A DNA stretch of 64,000 bases from the NCBI GenBank assembly GCA_029268065.1, contig JAJUHC010000015.1, forward strand, positions 1-64,000, written 5' to 3'. Of the stretch, positions 22,961 to 31,628 are shown in pieces (positions within the stretch are counted from its first letter, which is position 1; each line of letters starts with the position of its first letter). A model generated the notes under the pieces. It did no database searches. It worked only from the letters and a program-made list of their open reading frames with translations, and was not told the origin of the DNA. Source of the DNA: Clostridiales bacterium (lineage in GTDB: Bacteria > Bacillota > Clostridia > Oscillospirales > Oscillospiraceae). The position numbers and the translations under genes were made by a program.

Positions 22961-25218
22961 TACTTACCCTTTCTCAGCGAGGCGTAATAGTTCATAAGGC
23001 AGCCTTCCTTCAGTATGGTCCTGTCCTCGTTTGAAAGCCCCTTCACATACAGGTTTATGTCGTGCACTCCGTTTTTCGTGATGACCTTGGCGGGGATCTT
23101 CTCCCTGCCCCAGACTATTGCAGACCTTATTCCTGGAACGTAGACATAGTCGCCCGGCTCGTAATCGAATTTCGTGTCCCTGTCGATGGTGAAAGGCACT
23201 ATGCCCCAGTTTATGCAGTTCGAGCGGTATCGCTTCGTCGCAAACTCATAGCATATATTGGCGCCGCCTCCAAGCACCTTCTGGCAGGACGCCGCCTGCT
23301 CCCTGGCGCTTCCGTCGCCCGGCTTTTTGGCAAAAACGCAGGATACGAAGTCCGTGGTTTTCGCGAGCTCCTGAGGCTTGCCTGAAATCCTGGAAAGGGC
23401 GTCTATTATCTCTCCCGATATCTTCCCCTCGCGGCGCTCGACGTCCGCCGCCTGCACCGCTTTGGAACGCTTCACATATTCCGGTACGCGGCGCGAAAGA
23501 GCGAATTCCGCAAGCTTCTGAGGGTTGGAACGGTAGGACGAGGTTTCGCCCGAGGGAATCAGCTCGTCGGTCGTGGTCACGTCGTCAAATATTACCGCCG
23601 CAAGCTTCATCAGCATGTTTTCGCCGAGCTCGTACATCTTCGGCCAGTCGGCGATATTCGGCCCGAGCTTAAGCTCATAGTCCGGCTCCGCCTTGCCGAA
23701 GCCGTTGTACACGCGCTTGTCGTAAACCGTCCTGTCGTATCTGTACTCGGATTTCGGAACCTCGTACTCTATCTCGGTCGCGGCCGTGATAACTCCGCCG
23801 TTTCTGGCCGTCGCCGCAATCGAGCGGGCGTCCATGAGCGCCACCGCCGCTATCTGTCCCTGTCCGGGCTTGGAGCCCTCCCTGTTCGGAAAGTTCCGCG
23901 TTGCGTGACGGATACTGAAGGCGTTATGCGCCGGGGTGTCTCCGGCGCCGAAGCACGGTCCGCAAAAGGCGGGCTTCATTACGGCGCCCGAGGAAATGAG
24001 CTTGAGGGCGGTGCCGTCCCTTGTAACCGCGAGGTTAACGGGAGCGGACGCGGGATAAACGGACAGGTCAAAGTATCCGTTCCCTATGGACGCTCCGTCG
24101 AGGATAGCCGCCGCCTCCACGAGGTTGTCGTATGTTCCGCCAGAGCAGCCGACAATCGAGCCCTGGTCGGCGACTATTTTACCGCCAATAATCTTGTCCC
24201 TGAGCCGGAGCTCGACCTTGCCGCCAAGAGTTTCCCTGCACTCCTCTTCCGCGGCCTTCAGTATAGCCTCCGGGTTTGCCTGCAGCTCCTTTATCGTGTA
24301 TGCGTTGGAGGGGTGGAAGGGCATCGCTATCATGCACTCGACCTTTGAAAGGTCTATCTTTACGGCGCCGTCATAGTACGCCGTTCCGTCAATTTTCAGT
24401 TCCTTGTACGCCTCGGGCCTGCCTACATTCTCGTAGTAGGCTCTCACCTTTTCGTCGGTGGTCCAGACAGAGGTCAGGCAGGAGGTTTCAGTGGTCATTA
24501 CGTCTATGCCAATCCGATAGTCCGTCTCAAGCTTGCTGACGCCGGGGCCCGCGAACTCCAGGACCTTGTTTTTTACAAAGCCGTTTTTGAACACAGCACC
24601 GCAGAGGGCTATCGCCACGTCGTGCGGTCCCACCCCGCGCCTCGGCTCTCCCTCCAGCCACACGAGCACCACCTCTGGAGCATCTACGTCGTAGGTGTTC
24701 TCCAAAAGCTGCTTTACAAGCTCGCCGCCGCCTTCCCCTACACCCATGCAGCCGTAGCTGCCGTAGCGGGTATGGCTGTCGCTTCCAAGTATCATTCCGC
24801 CGCAGAAAGCAAGCTCCTCGCGCGCGTACTGGTGTATGACCGCCTGATTTGCGGGCACATAGATGCCTCCGTACTTTTTCGCGGCGGAAAGCCCGAAGAC
24901 ATGGTCGTCCTCGTTGATTGTGCCGCCGACGGCGCAAAGGCTGTTGTGGCAGTTGGTCATTACATAGGGTATGGGGAATCTTTCAAGCCCGCTCGCCCTC
25001 GCCGTCTGGATTATTCCGACATAGGTTATATCATGCGAGATGAGCGCGTCGAATTTAAGCTTCATCTTCTTCGGCTCCCCCGAAGTATCATGCGCGCGCA
25101 TTATGCGATAGGCTATCGTTTTTTCCCTGCCCTCCTCAGGTTTGGGAAGGCCCTCCTGCGGTTTCTCTATGAGGCATCCGTCTTTGACGTAAACGCCCTT
25201 TTTGATAAGCGATACCAT
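22960..25218 (-). CDS. acnA: Aconitate hydratase
   Basis: The 752-residue [4Fe-4S] enzyme interconverts citrate and isocitrate. Cluster ligands are visible as one Cys in IVGCSGGTYDN and the CGPC pair in AFCGPCFGAGD. The N-terminal part shows ISHDITYVGIIQTAR and the SDSHTRYGSYG segment, and the C-terminal swivel domain ends with YEFATKRYRSNCINWG. The protein resembles the mitochondrial-like clade in length; it is not AcnB. The gene symbol is approximate. It is the first gene of the acn-icd operon, read from the promoter at 25257-25285. Confidence 0.92.
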   Translation of the reverse strand: MVSLIKKGVYVKDGCLIEKPQEGLPKPEEGREKTIAYRIMRAHDTSGEPKKMKLKFDALISHDITYVGIIQTARASGLERFPIPYVMTNCHNSLCAVGGTINEDDHVFGLSAAKKYGGIYVPANQAVIHQYAREELAFCGGMILGSDSHTRYGSYGCMGVGEGGGELVKQLLENTYDVDAPEVVLVWLEGEPRRGVGPHDVAIALCGAVFKNGFVKNKVLEFAGPGVSKLETDYRIGIDVMTTETSCLTSVWTTDEKVRAYYENVGRPEAYKELKIDGTAYYDGAVKIDLSKVECMIAMPFHPSNAYTIKELQANPEAILKAAEEECRETLGGKVELRLRDKIIGGKIVADQGSIVGCSGGTYDNLVEAAAILDGASIGNGYFDLSVYPASAPVNLAVTRDGTALKLISSGAVMKPAFCGPCFGAGDTPAHNAFSIRHATRNFPNREGSKPGQGQIAAVALMDARSIAATARNGGVITAATEIEYEVPKSEYRYDRTVYDKRVYNGFGKAEPDYELKLGPNIADWPKMYELGENMLMKLAAVIFDDVTTTDELIPSGETSSYRSNPQKLAEFALSRRVPEYVKRSKAVQAADVERREGKISGEIIDALSRISGKPQELAKTTDFVSCVFAKKPGDGSAREQAASCQKVLGGGANICYEFATKRYRSNCINWGIVPFTIDRDTKFDYEPGDYVYVPGIRSAIVWGREKIPAKVITKNGVHDINLYVKGLSNEDRTILKEGCLMNYYASLRKGK

Positions 25219-25256
25219 GGCTATGCTCCTTTGATGCTTCTGATAGTCAGTTATTT

Positions 25257-25285
25257 ATAATACATTAAAAACGCGGCTTTTTCAA
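25257..25285 (-). promoter_or_regulatory. Promoter of aconitase-icd operon
   Basis: Minus strand: TTGAAA (25285-25280), 17-bp spacer, TATTAT (25262-25257), about 40 bases before the ATG. Confidence 0.55.
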
Positions 25286-25286
25286 C

Positions 25287-25313
25287 AAAAATCGGACGGT
25301 ATGCGCCGTCCGG
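25287..25313 (-). terminator. Terminator of prs-pth operon
   Basis: CGGACGG (25293-25299) pairs with CCGTCCG (25306-25312), extended by G-T wobbles. The minus-strand T run corresponds to 25287-25291. It abuts the aconitase promoter. Confidence 0.7.
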
Positions 25314-25356
25314 TTTCAAATACAGGGATATAGCGGTAAAAGGCTGTCCCAGCCCT

Positions 25357-25950
25357 CTAATTGAATTTGTTCATAGCGGCGTCGACGCCGAGCCCGACGA
25401 TGGCTTCCACCGCCCTGACAGCCTCCCTTGATGACTTCAGCAGCTCGTTATAATCACCGTCGCTCATTCTTCCTATTACCCAGTCTATAAGATCAATGTT
25501 CGGATTGTTGGGAGCTCCGACCCCGATCTTCACGCGTAAAAACGCGTCTGTGCCAAGACTCGATATTATGCTTTTCAGACCGTTGTGCCCGCCGGCGCTG
25601 CCCTGCCTTCTTATCCTCAGCCTGCCGAGGGGAAGCGCCGTATCGTCGCAGACCACAATTATCCGCTCCGGCGCTATCTTATAGAACGCGGCCGCCGGCT
25701 GTATGGCCTCCCCGCTCAAGTTCATAAAGGTCTGCGGCTTCATCACAAAAGCGCCTGCTCCGCCTATCGAGCACTTATCGGTAAGAGCCTTGTACTTAAG
25801 AGTCTTGAACCTTATGCCCTTCTCCGCGGCGAGAAAATCCGCCGCCATAAAACCCGCGTTATGCCTAGTTTTTTCATACTTCTGACCCGGATTTCCAAGA
25901 AAAGCGACGAGCCACTCCGGGCGTGCGGCCCCTTTGAAGCCGAAAAGCAT
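25357..25950 (-). CDS. pth: Peptidyl-tRNA hydrolase
   Basis: This enzyme recycles peptidyl-tRNA released from stalled ribosomes. The 197-residue protein has the catalytic His in KTRHNAGFM, the FMNLSGEA loop, VVCDDTALPLGR and the GSAGGHNGLKSI substrate loop, all diagnostic of bacterial Pth. It lies 9 bp downstream of prs in a two-gene operon, a conserved Firmicute pairing (often with mfd next, which is not seen here). The terminator at 25287-25313 ends the transcript. Confidence 0.96.
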   Translation of the reverse strand: MLFGFKGAARPEWLVAFLGNPGQKYEKTRHNAGFMAADFLAAEKGIRFKTLKYKALTDKCSIGGAGAFVMKPQTFMNLSGEAIQPAAAFYKIAPERIIVVCDDTALPLGRLRIRRQGSAGGHNGLKSIISSLGTDAFLRVKIGVGAPNNPNIDLIDWVIGRMSDGDYNELLKSSREAVRAVEAIVGLGVDAAMNKFN

Positions 25951-25959
25951 GTTTTCTCC

Positions 25960-26919
25960 TTATCTGAACAGCGGGGAAATCGAGACCTCCTCGTACACCC
26001 TGTCGATGGCCTCGGCAAACATATGGGCGGCCGAAATGTAGCCTATCTTATCGCACTTTTTTTCCGAAAGATAAGGGATTGTGTCGAGGAACATCATTTC
26101 TTTGATGCAGCTTTCGTTTATGCGGTCGATGGCGGGGCCGGAGAGCACTCCGTGAGTCGCGCAGGCGTATACTTCCTTTGCGCCGCCCACCTCCATAAGC
26201 GCGTTTGCAGCGCCGCATATGCTGCCCGCCGTGTCCACCATGTCGTCGAACAGTATGACATACTTGTCCTCGACGTTGCCTATTATGTTTTTGACCTCAC
26301 TGGAGTTGGCCTTCTGCCTGCGCTTGTCCACTATGGCGAGCCCGACCCCCAGCTTCTGGGCAAAAGCCCTCGCCCTCGCGACCGAGCCTACGTCGGGCGA
26401 AACGACTATCACATCGTCCAGCATCTTGCCGAACTTGTTTATGTAATACTCAAGGAACAGCGGGTTCCCAAGCATATTGTCAACGGGAATATCGAAAAAG
26501 CCCTGTATCTGAGCCGCATGGAGATCCATCGTCAGAACCCTGTCGGCCCCGGCGCAGGTGATGAGATTGGCTACAAGCTTCGCGGAGATCGGGTCTCTCG
26601 CCTTGGCTTTTCTGTCCTGCCTTGCGTATCCGAAATAAGGCATAACGGCGGTGATTCTTCCCGCCGACGCTCTTTTGAAAGCGTCTATCATAATGAGCAG
26701 TTCGACAAGATTGTCGTTTACCGGAGGGCATGTAGACTGAATGACAAAAACGTCGGCTCCACGAACGGTTTCAAGAATCGAAATAGAAATCTCCCCGTCC
26801 GAAAAGCAAGTCGCCTCCGACTCTCCCAGTCTGAGACCGAGAAAGCGGCAGACATCCTCGGCAAAAGCCGGATGAGAGTTGCCCGCAAAAATCTTGATTT
26901 CCTTGCCATGTGAAATCAT
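25960..26919 (-). CDS. prs: Ribose-phosphate pyrophosphokinase
   Basis: Prs makes PRPP from ribose 5-phosphate and ATP for purine, pyrimidine, His, Trp and NAD synthesis. At 319 residues it is class I length. Motifs are FSDGEISISI, YFGYARQDRKAKARDPISAKLVA (ATP flexible loop, split view), the PRPP loop VILFDDMVDTAGS and the VSPDVGSVARAR loop. The ATG at 26919 follows a 390-bp AT-rich gap shared with the divergent GntR operon. It is followed by pth. Confidence 0.96.
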   Translation of the reverse strand: MISHGKEIKIFAGNSHPAFAEDVCRFLGLRLGESEATCFSDGEISISILETVRGADVFVIQSTCPPVNDNLVELLIMIDAFKRASAGRITAVMPYFGYARQDRKAKARDPISAKLVANLITCAGADRVLTMDLHAAQIQGFFDIPVDNMLGNPLFLEYYINKFGKMLDDVIVVSPDVGSVARARAFAQKLGVGLAIVDKRRQKANSSEVKNIIGNVEDKYVILFDDMVDTAGSICGAANALMEVGGAKEVYACATHGVLSGPAIDRINESCIKEMMFLDTIPYLSEKKCDKIGYISAAHMFAEAIDRVYEEVSISPLFR

Positions 26920-27241
26920 CGTCGAATTCTCCCTTAATTTTTATTGGCATATTTCCGAATTTATTGTAACAGATTTGTTAATAAAATAACAGAGTTTTGA
27001 ACAACTTTCTAATCCTTTTCAAATATTTGAAATATTTTATATAAAAACGCATAAGTAAACCGGATAATACCGCTTTTTTTGCATATTATTAGCATTTTAA
27101 TCGAAATAATTGCATCACGAGCCAAGCAATAAAATAATAAATCCGTTCTTTAACGGCCGACGCGCAACTTTTTTTAATTTTTAAAAAGTATAATGAACAG
27201 GGTGCGCTATGTATTTTTTGCTCTTCCAATGTAAAAATATA
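26920..27241. other. AT-rich divergent intergenic region
   Basis: This gap between prs (minus) and the GntR operon (plus) is strongly AT-rich, with A and T runs and no supported gene, RNA structure or repeat. A TACAAT-like element on the minus strand near 26968 may be the prs -10, but I see no convincing -35. Confidence 0.4.
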
Positions 27242-27291
27242 TTGACAAACGATGGCAAAGGTGTATTATATGTATTAGTTTATATAATACA
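27242..27291 (+). promoter_or_regulatory. Promoter and palindromic operator of the GntR/ABC operon
   Basis: TTGACA (27242-27247), 16-bp spacer, TATTAT (27264-27269). A perfect 10-bp inverted repeat, TGTATTATAT (27262-27271) and ATATAATACA (27282-27291) with a 10-bp centre, covers the -10 and start site. This position and symmetry suit repression by the dimeric GntR protein encoded 40 bases downstream. Confidence 0.7.
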
Positions 27292-27330
27292 GTTTTCATC
27301 ACATCTTGTTTGATTGGAGGTACCCCGCAG

Positions 27331-27714
27331 TTGATAAGCCTCAACAACAGGGATTCGAGGCCGATATATGAGCAGATAAAGGACAGCCTGAGAAGGCTGC
27401 TCATAACCGGCGCCATATCCGAGGGGGAGCGTCTCCCCTCGGTGCGCGAGCTCGCGTCGCGGCTCGCCATCAATCCGAACACCATACAAAGGGCTTACAG
27501 GGAGCTGGAGTCCGAGGGCTATATATATTCCGCGGCGGGAAAGGGCTCGTTTGCCGCACGAGTTTCAGAGGTCGACGCAAAGCGCAAAAACGAGCTGCTG
27601 AAGTGCTTTGACGATGCCGCGCTGGAGCTTTTCCACCTGGGCTTCGGAACAGAAGAGCTGAAAAAGCGCGTCGAAGCCATTGTCGCCGCACTGGAGGTAA
27701 GGGAAAATGATTGA
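27331..27714 (+). CDS. GntR-family (YtrA-type) transcriptional regulator
   Basis: This 127-residue regulator has an N-terminal winged helix (SRPIYEQIKDSLRRLL, LPSVRELASRLAINPNTIQRAYRELE) and a short ~50-residue C-terminal dimerisation tail instead of a ligand domain, the YtrA subfamily pattern. Such regulators sit in operons with ABC exporters and respond to cell-envelope stress or peptide antibiotics. The TTG at 27331 is chosen because GGAGG lies 10 bases upstream. It overlaps the ATPase gene by 8 bp. Autorepression through the palindrome at 27262-27291 is likely. Confidence 0.88.
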   Translation: MISLNNRDSRPIYEQIKDSLRRLLITGAISEGERLPSVRELASRLAINPNTIQRAYRELESEGYIYSAAGKGSFAARVSEVDAKRKNELLKCFDDAALELFHLGFGTEELKKRVEAIVAALEVREND

Positions 27715-28600
27715 TGTAAAAAATGTTGTGAAGCGCTTCGGAGAATTCACCGCGCTTGACAATCTGAGCCTTGAAGTGGAAAAGGGCTCGGTTTACGGAC
27801 TTGTCGGGCCGAACGGCGCCGGCAAATCCACGATAATCCGCCACATAACCGGGGTTTACCGGCCGGATTCGGGAAGCATCCTGATCGACGGCTCGCCAGT
27901 TTATGAAAATCCAGCCGTGAAAAAGCGCATCGCCTGCATCCCGGACGACATTTTCTTTTTCCTGCAGGCAAGCACCCGCGACATGATGAAGTTTTACAGC
28001 GGCATCTACCCCTCCTTCGACCTTGAGCGCTACGAAAAGCTGGGCAGGGTATTCGAGTTTGATGACAAGCGCTCCATGCGGCAGCTTTCAAAGGGCATGC
28101 AGAAGCAGGCAGCTTTCAGGATAGCGGTCTGCATGCGTCCCGAGGTTCTCATACTCGACGAGCCTGTCGACGGGCTCGACCCCGTGATGCGCCGCCAGGT
28201 CTGGAGCATAATTTTGAACGACGTGGCGGAATTCGGCACGACTGTGCTCGTGTCCTCCCACAATCTGCGCGAGCTGGAGGACGTCTGCGACCACGTCGGC
28301 ATCGTGCATAAGGGACGGCTGCTTCTCCAGCGCGCGCTAAGCGAGCTTCAGGACAATATTGCGAAGGTTCAGCTTGTTTTGCCGGAAGGAAAGTCGCTTC
28401 CCGAAAATTTTGGCGCGGTCCACCAGTCCTCGTCCGGGCGCATAATCACCCTCATCATGCGGGGGCACTCCGCGGATATTTCGGCAAGGGTATCGGCGCT
28501 CGAGCCCGTTTTCTTCGACCTTGTGCCGCTTACTCTCGAGGAGATTTTTATTTACGAACTTGGAGGTGTGGATTATGCGCTCAGAGACATCCTTCTTTAA
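27707..28600 (+). CDS. ABC transporter ATP-binding protein
   Basis: The 297-residue ATPase has Walker A GPNGAGKST, a signature region QLSKGMQKQ and Walker B ILDEPVDGLDP, followed by the H-loop SSHNLRELE. The C-terminal ~80 residues form the extra domain often found in drug- or bacteriocin-export ATPases. It overlaps both the GntR gene upstream and the permease downstream, so the three products should be made together. The exported substrate is not known; a peptide or lipid-targeting antibiotic is a family-based guess. Confidence 0.92.
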   Translation: MIDVKNVVKRFGEFTALDNLSLEVEKGSVYGLVGPNGAGKSTIIRHITGVYRPDSGSILIDGSPVYENPAVKKRIACIPDDIFFFLQASTRDMMKFYSGIYPSFDLERYEKLGRVFEFDDKRSMRQLSKGMQKQAAFRIAVCMRPEVLILDEPVDGLDPVMRRQVWSIILNDVAEFGTTVLVSSHNLRELEDVCDHVGIVHKGRLLLQRALSELQDNIAKVQLVLPEGKSLPENFGAVHQSSSGRIITLIMRGHSADISARVSALEPVFFDLVPLTLEEIFIYELGGVDYALRDILL

Positions 28601-30452
28601 TAAAACGATATTCATTAAGAATATCAAGCGGTTTTGGCCCGTCTGGACTCTTTACACGATAGCTTTTACCATCGGCATGCCCGTTGCCCTTGCGAGCAGA
28701 ACCCTCCGATCAAATCCCCACTTCTCGGTCTCCCAGTATATACTCGGCAACGCCCTCTATATGGGGGGCGTCATGAGCTTCATATTCGGCGTAGTATCCG
28801 CCCTGGCCGTCTTCTCCTACCTTTTCACGGCCAGAAGCGTGGGCGCGCACCACACGCTGCCCGTACGCCGCGAGGGGCTTTTCGTGACAAACTTCCTTTC
28901 CGGCTTTGTCTGGCTTTTGGTATCGAACCTCTTCATCTTTGCCGTAACCGCGCTTACCGGAACTCTTATAGGCCTTTCGGTGCTTGAAAGTCTTCTCCGC
29001 TGGCTGCTTATGCTAGTGCTTGAAAACCTTTTCTTCTTCGGCTTCGCGTCGTTCTGTGTAATGCTTACAGGCAACGGCTTCGCTCTGGTGGTCATCTACG
29101 GGGTATTGAATCTCGCGGTCATAATTATTGAGTCGCTCCTCAGGTTCTGCATTTCTGTATTCACCTACGGAATAACGGCCGGCAATTCCTTTACCTTCGG
29201 GGCGCTCTCGCCCATTTACATGCTGATGTTCAGAACGCGTGTGGCCTCTGTGGGAACCTCTCCCCGTGTGTATTATTACAACGGCCTGAACACCCTGCTA
29301 ATCTACGGCGCAGCGGGTCTGCTTTTCGCCTTTGCGGCGGTAATAATCTACCTCAGGCGCCACAGCGAGAGCGCCTCCGAATTCATTGCGATTCCCGCCC
29401 TGCGCTCATTTTTCAAATACTTTTTCGCCGCGTTTGGTTCTCTGGTGCTGGGTTCGCTGTTTTATACCATCATTTTCGGCGCCGCCTCCTACTACCCGGT
29501 CGGGTCCGCCGTTCCGATGACCTTATGCATGGCGCTCGGAGGCTTTCTGGGATATTTTATCACCGCCATGCTGCTCAAAAAGTCGTTCAGGGTGTTCCGC
29601 TCGACATCTCTCGGCTTTCTGGTGTACACGATGTCGCTTGTCGTACTGATGATGGCCTTTGAGTTTGATATCTTCGGAATGGAGAAATATCTCCCGGACC
29701 CCGATTCCGTAGCCTCGCTTGCTTATTCCACAAACGGCGCTGCGGGGAGCTTGGACGACAGGAAGGCAATAGCGGACATGATCGAGACGCATAGAAGCCT
29801 TATCGCGAACAAGCCCGTTTACGAGAGCAATGTCCGCAGGCGCGGGACGGACGATATTTATGGCGAAAGCCTTTCCGTTTCCTACACCTACAAGCTGAAA
29901 AACGGCAAGACAGTTTCAAGGCGCTATGTTCTTTTTAGAGACATAGAATCGAACGCCAGCATAGTCGGCAAATTGGAGGCCGCGCTGAATTCTCCCGAGG
30001 CGGTGCGAAACCGTATGAAGGATATCCTTGCGCTTAAGCCGGAGGATGTTCTTTCCATAAGCTTAAACTATACTGATAACGCTTACGTTAACAGGACGGA
30101 ATATATAAGCCAGGAAAGCATCCGTGAGTTTTTCGTCGATTGCGTTCAGGCTGATATCCTCGACGGAAACCTTGGGAGGGTTTCGCTGATTTACGATACA
30201 GAAAACGAGGACGCCACCGGAAACTGCGCGATTACGATTTATCTTCCCGAGGACAAAAATGACGACGTTGATCCCGCCACGGTATATCCCGAGGGCGCGC
30301 CGGGCAAGTACATTTCAAGCAGCAGGACCATTACGGTCTACCCCAACACCGTGTCCCAAAAAACTCTGGCATACCTTAGGGACATGGGCATAAACCCCAT
30401 ATTCGGAAACAATCCCAAATATTACAGGCCGGTTGTTCGTTCTCCAATGTAA
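28575..30452 (+). CDS. ABC transporter permease with large extracytoplasmic domain
   Basis: The 625-residue protein starts at the ATG at 28575 (GGAGGTG upstream), overlapping the ATPase by 26 bp. About nine hydrophobic segments occupy residues ~15-390. A ~230-residue soluble C-terminal domain follows, rich in Asp, Asn and Tyr and probably outside the membrane. The architecture resembles ABC-2-type permeases paired with YtrA regulators. The stop codon lies within the 5' arm of the terminator hairpin at 30451-30476. Confidence 0.82.
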   Translation: MRSETSFFNKTIFIKNIKRFWPVWTLYTIAFTIGMPVALASRTLRSNPHFSVSQYILGNALYMGGVMSFIFGVVSALAVFSYLFTARSVGAHHTLPVRREGLFVTNFLSGFVWLLVSNLFIFAVTALTGTLIGLSVLESLLRWLLMLVLENLFFFGFASFCVMLTGNGFALVVIYGVLNLAVIIIESLLRFCISVFTYGITAGNSFTFGALSPIYMLMFRTRVASVGTSPRVYYYNGLNTLLIYGAAGLLFAFAAVIIYLRRHSESASEFIAIPALRSFFKYFFAAFGSLVLGSLFYTIIFGAASYYPVGSAVPMTLCMALGGFLGYFITAMLLKKSFRVFRSTSLGFLVYTMSLVVLMMAFEFDIFGMEKYLPDPDSVASLAYSTNGAAGSLDDRKAIADMIETHRSLIANKPVYESNVRRRGTDDIYGESLSVSYTYKLKNGKTVSRRYVLFRDIESNASIVGKLEAALNSPEAVRNRMKDILALKPEDVLSISLNYTDNAYVNRTEYISQESIREFFVDCVQADILDGNLGRVSLIYDTENEDATGNCAITIYLPEDKNDDVDPATVYPEGAPGKYISSSRTITVYPNTVSQKTLAYLRDMGINPIFGNNPKYYRPVVRSPM

Positions 30453-30696
30453 ACGGGAGCATAAAAACTCCCGTTTTAGCGTGTCGAAAAAGTGTTTCGA
30501 CACGCTTCAAGGGGGTATCCAATACCCCCTTGATACGCGGCTGAAGCCGCGATACCCCCGGTCGCGCACAATTGCGCGGGATAATGTATTTTTTCCGGCG
30601 TACACGCCGCCGGAAAATTGTTTTTTTGATGTTATATCATTTTTAAATTCATGTTTGTCGACAATCTGAAGCGGGAGGCCAAAAACTCCCGTTTTT
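30451..30696. repeat. Array of seven stem-loops after the ABC operon
   Basis: Seven inverted repeats lie in 246 bp: 30451-30476 (9 bp, then TTTT, operon terminator); 30478-30506 (12 bp perfect, 5-nt loop); 30508-30532 (11 bp perfect, 3-nt loop); 30536-30551 (6 bp, TGAA loop); 30563-30578 (6 bp); 30591-30617 (10 bp, followed by TTG and seven T); 30672-30691 (6 bp, then TTTTT). The motif ATACCCCC occurs in hairpin 3 and again after hairpin 4. The first and last stems share the CGGGAG/CTCCCG core. No gene is supported. Confidence 0.7.
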
Positions 30697-30734
30697 ATTT
30701 CTTTCGCACACAACATTTAACAAATTATTCACTC

Positions 30735-30762
30735 TTGACGCTTTTTTCTTATCTATTATAAT
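30735..30762 (+). promoter_or_regulatory. Promoter of the two-component/HtrA locus
   Basis: TTGACG (30735-30740), 16-bp spacer, TATAAT (30757-30762). The ~155-nt leader that follows contains GC-rich hairpins at 30796-30812 and 30837-30850. Confidence 0.65.
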
Positions 30763-30924
30763 AGGGTAAAAGCGCAGTATTATTAAATACCTCGGCGCGG
30801 ATTTTCTCCGCGGCGTTAGTAATTATGGCGCGCCGCCCGCCTTCAGGCGGCGTCCGCAAAATTCGCCGAAGCGTCCGATCGTTTTGAGACGCGCCGCTTT
30901 CTTGCGGAACAAACGGAGGTTTTT

Positions 30925-31608
30925 ATGCCCAAAAAAGTGCTTATTGTGGAAGATGAAGCGAATATTGCCGAGCTTTTGCGCCTGTACCTGGAAAAAGACG
31001 GCTTTGAAATAGCGATCGCTTCGGACGGCGGTACCGGAGTTTCGCTCGCGCAGAGCTTTGAGCCCGACCTGATTTTTCTTGACATAATGCTGCCCGTTAT
31101 GGACGGCTGGGCCGTCTGCCGCGAAATACGCAAAACTTCCAAGGTGCCGATTATCATGCTTACCGCGAGAGGCGAAACGACAGAGAAGATATCGGGTCTT
31201 GAGATGGGCGCCGACGACTATATCACGAAGCCCTTTGAGGTTAAGGAGCTCATGGCGCGCGCCCATGCCGTCCTGCGCCGTTACGAGCCCGACGGGGCGC
31301 AGGAGCGCAAGCTCAGCTTTGACAAGCTCGTCATCAATATGGAGTCCTATGAGCTGCTTGTCGACGGGAAAAGGGTCGATACCCCGCCGAAGGAGCTGGA
31401 GCTTCTTTTCCACCTCGCCTCAACACCCAACAGGGTATATACAAGAAACCAGCTCCTTGACGAGGTCTGGGGCTTTGACTATTTCGGTGACTCCAGAACC
31501 GTTGACGTACATATCAAGCGCCTTCGCGAAAAGCTGGAGAACGTCAGTCCCCAGTGGGCGCTTACCACGGTCTGGGGAGTTGGCTACAAGTTTGAGCTGA
31601 CGCAGTAA
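30925..31608 (+). CDS. OmpR/PhoB-family response regulator
   Basis: The 227-residue protein has a receiver domain with acidic pocket EDE (~9-11), phospho-acceptor Asp53 in FLDIMLPVMDG and Lys in TKPFEV. A C-terminal winged helix (residues ~130-227, VWGFDYFGDSRTVDVHIKRL) binds DNA, normally as tandem dimers on direct repeats. The cognate kinase follows 20 bp downstream. GGAGG precedes the ATG. Candidate direct-repeat targets lie upstream of htrA. Confidence 0.93.
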   Translation: MPKKVLIVEDEANIAELLRLYLEKDGFEIAIASDGGTGVSLAQSFEPDLIFLDIMLPVMDGWAVCREIRKTSKVPIIMLTARGETTEKISGLEMGADDYITKPFEVKELMARAHAVLRRYEPDGAQERKLSFDKLVINMESYELLVDGKRVDTPPKELELLFHLASTPNRVYTRNQLLDEVWGFDYFGDSRTVDVHIKRLREKLENVSPQWALTTVWGVGYKFELTQ

Positions 31609-31628
31609 TTTTAAGGGGGCATCCCCAA

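Noticed and set aside
25585-26913. 442-residue plus-strand frame across pth and prs
   Set aside because: Both minus-strand genes are unmistakable, and the long frame crosses their boundary.
30433-30669. Small protein gene inside the stem-loop cluster
   Set aside because: It is made of palindromic sequence, has no ribosome-binding site, and runs through two apparent terminators.
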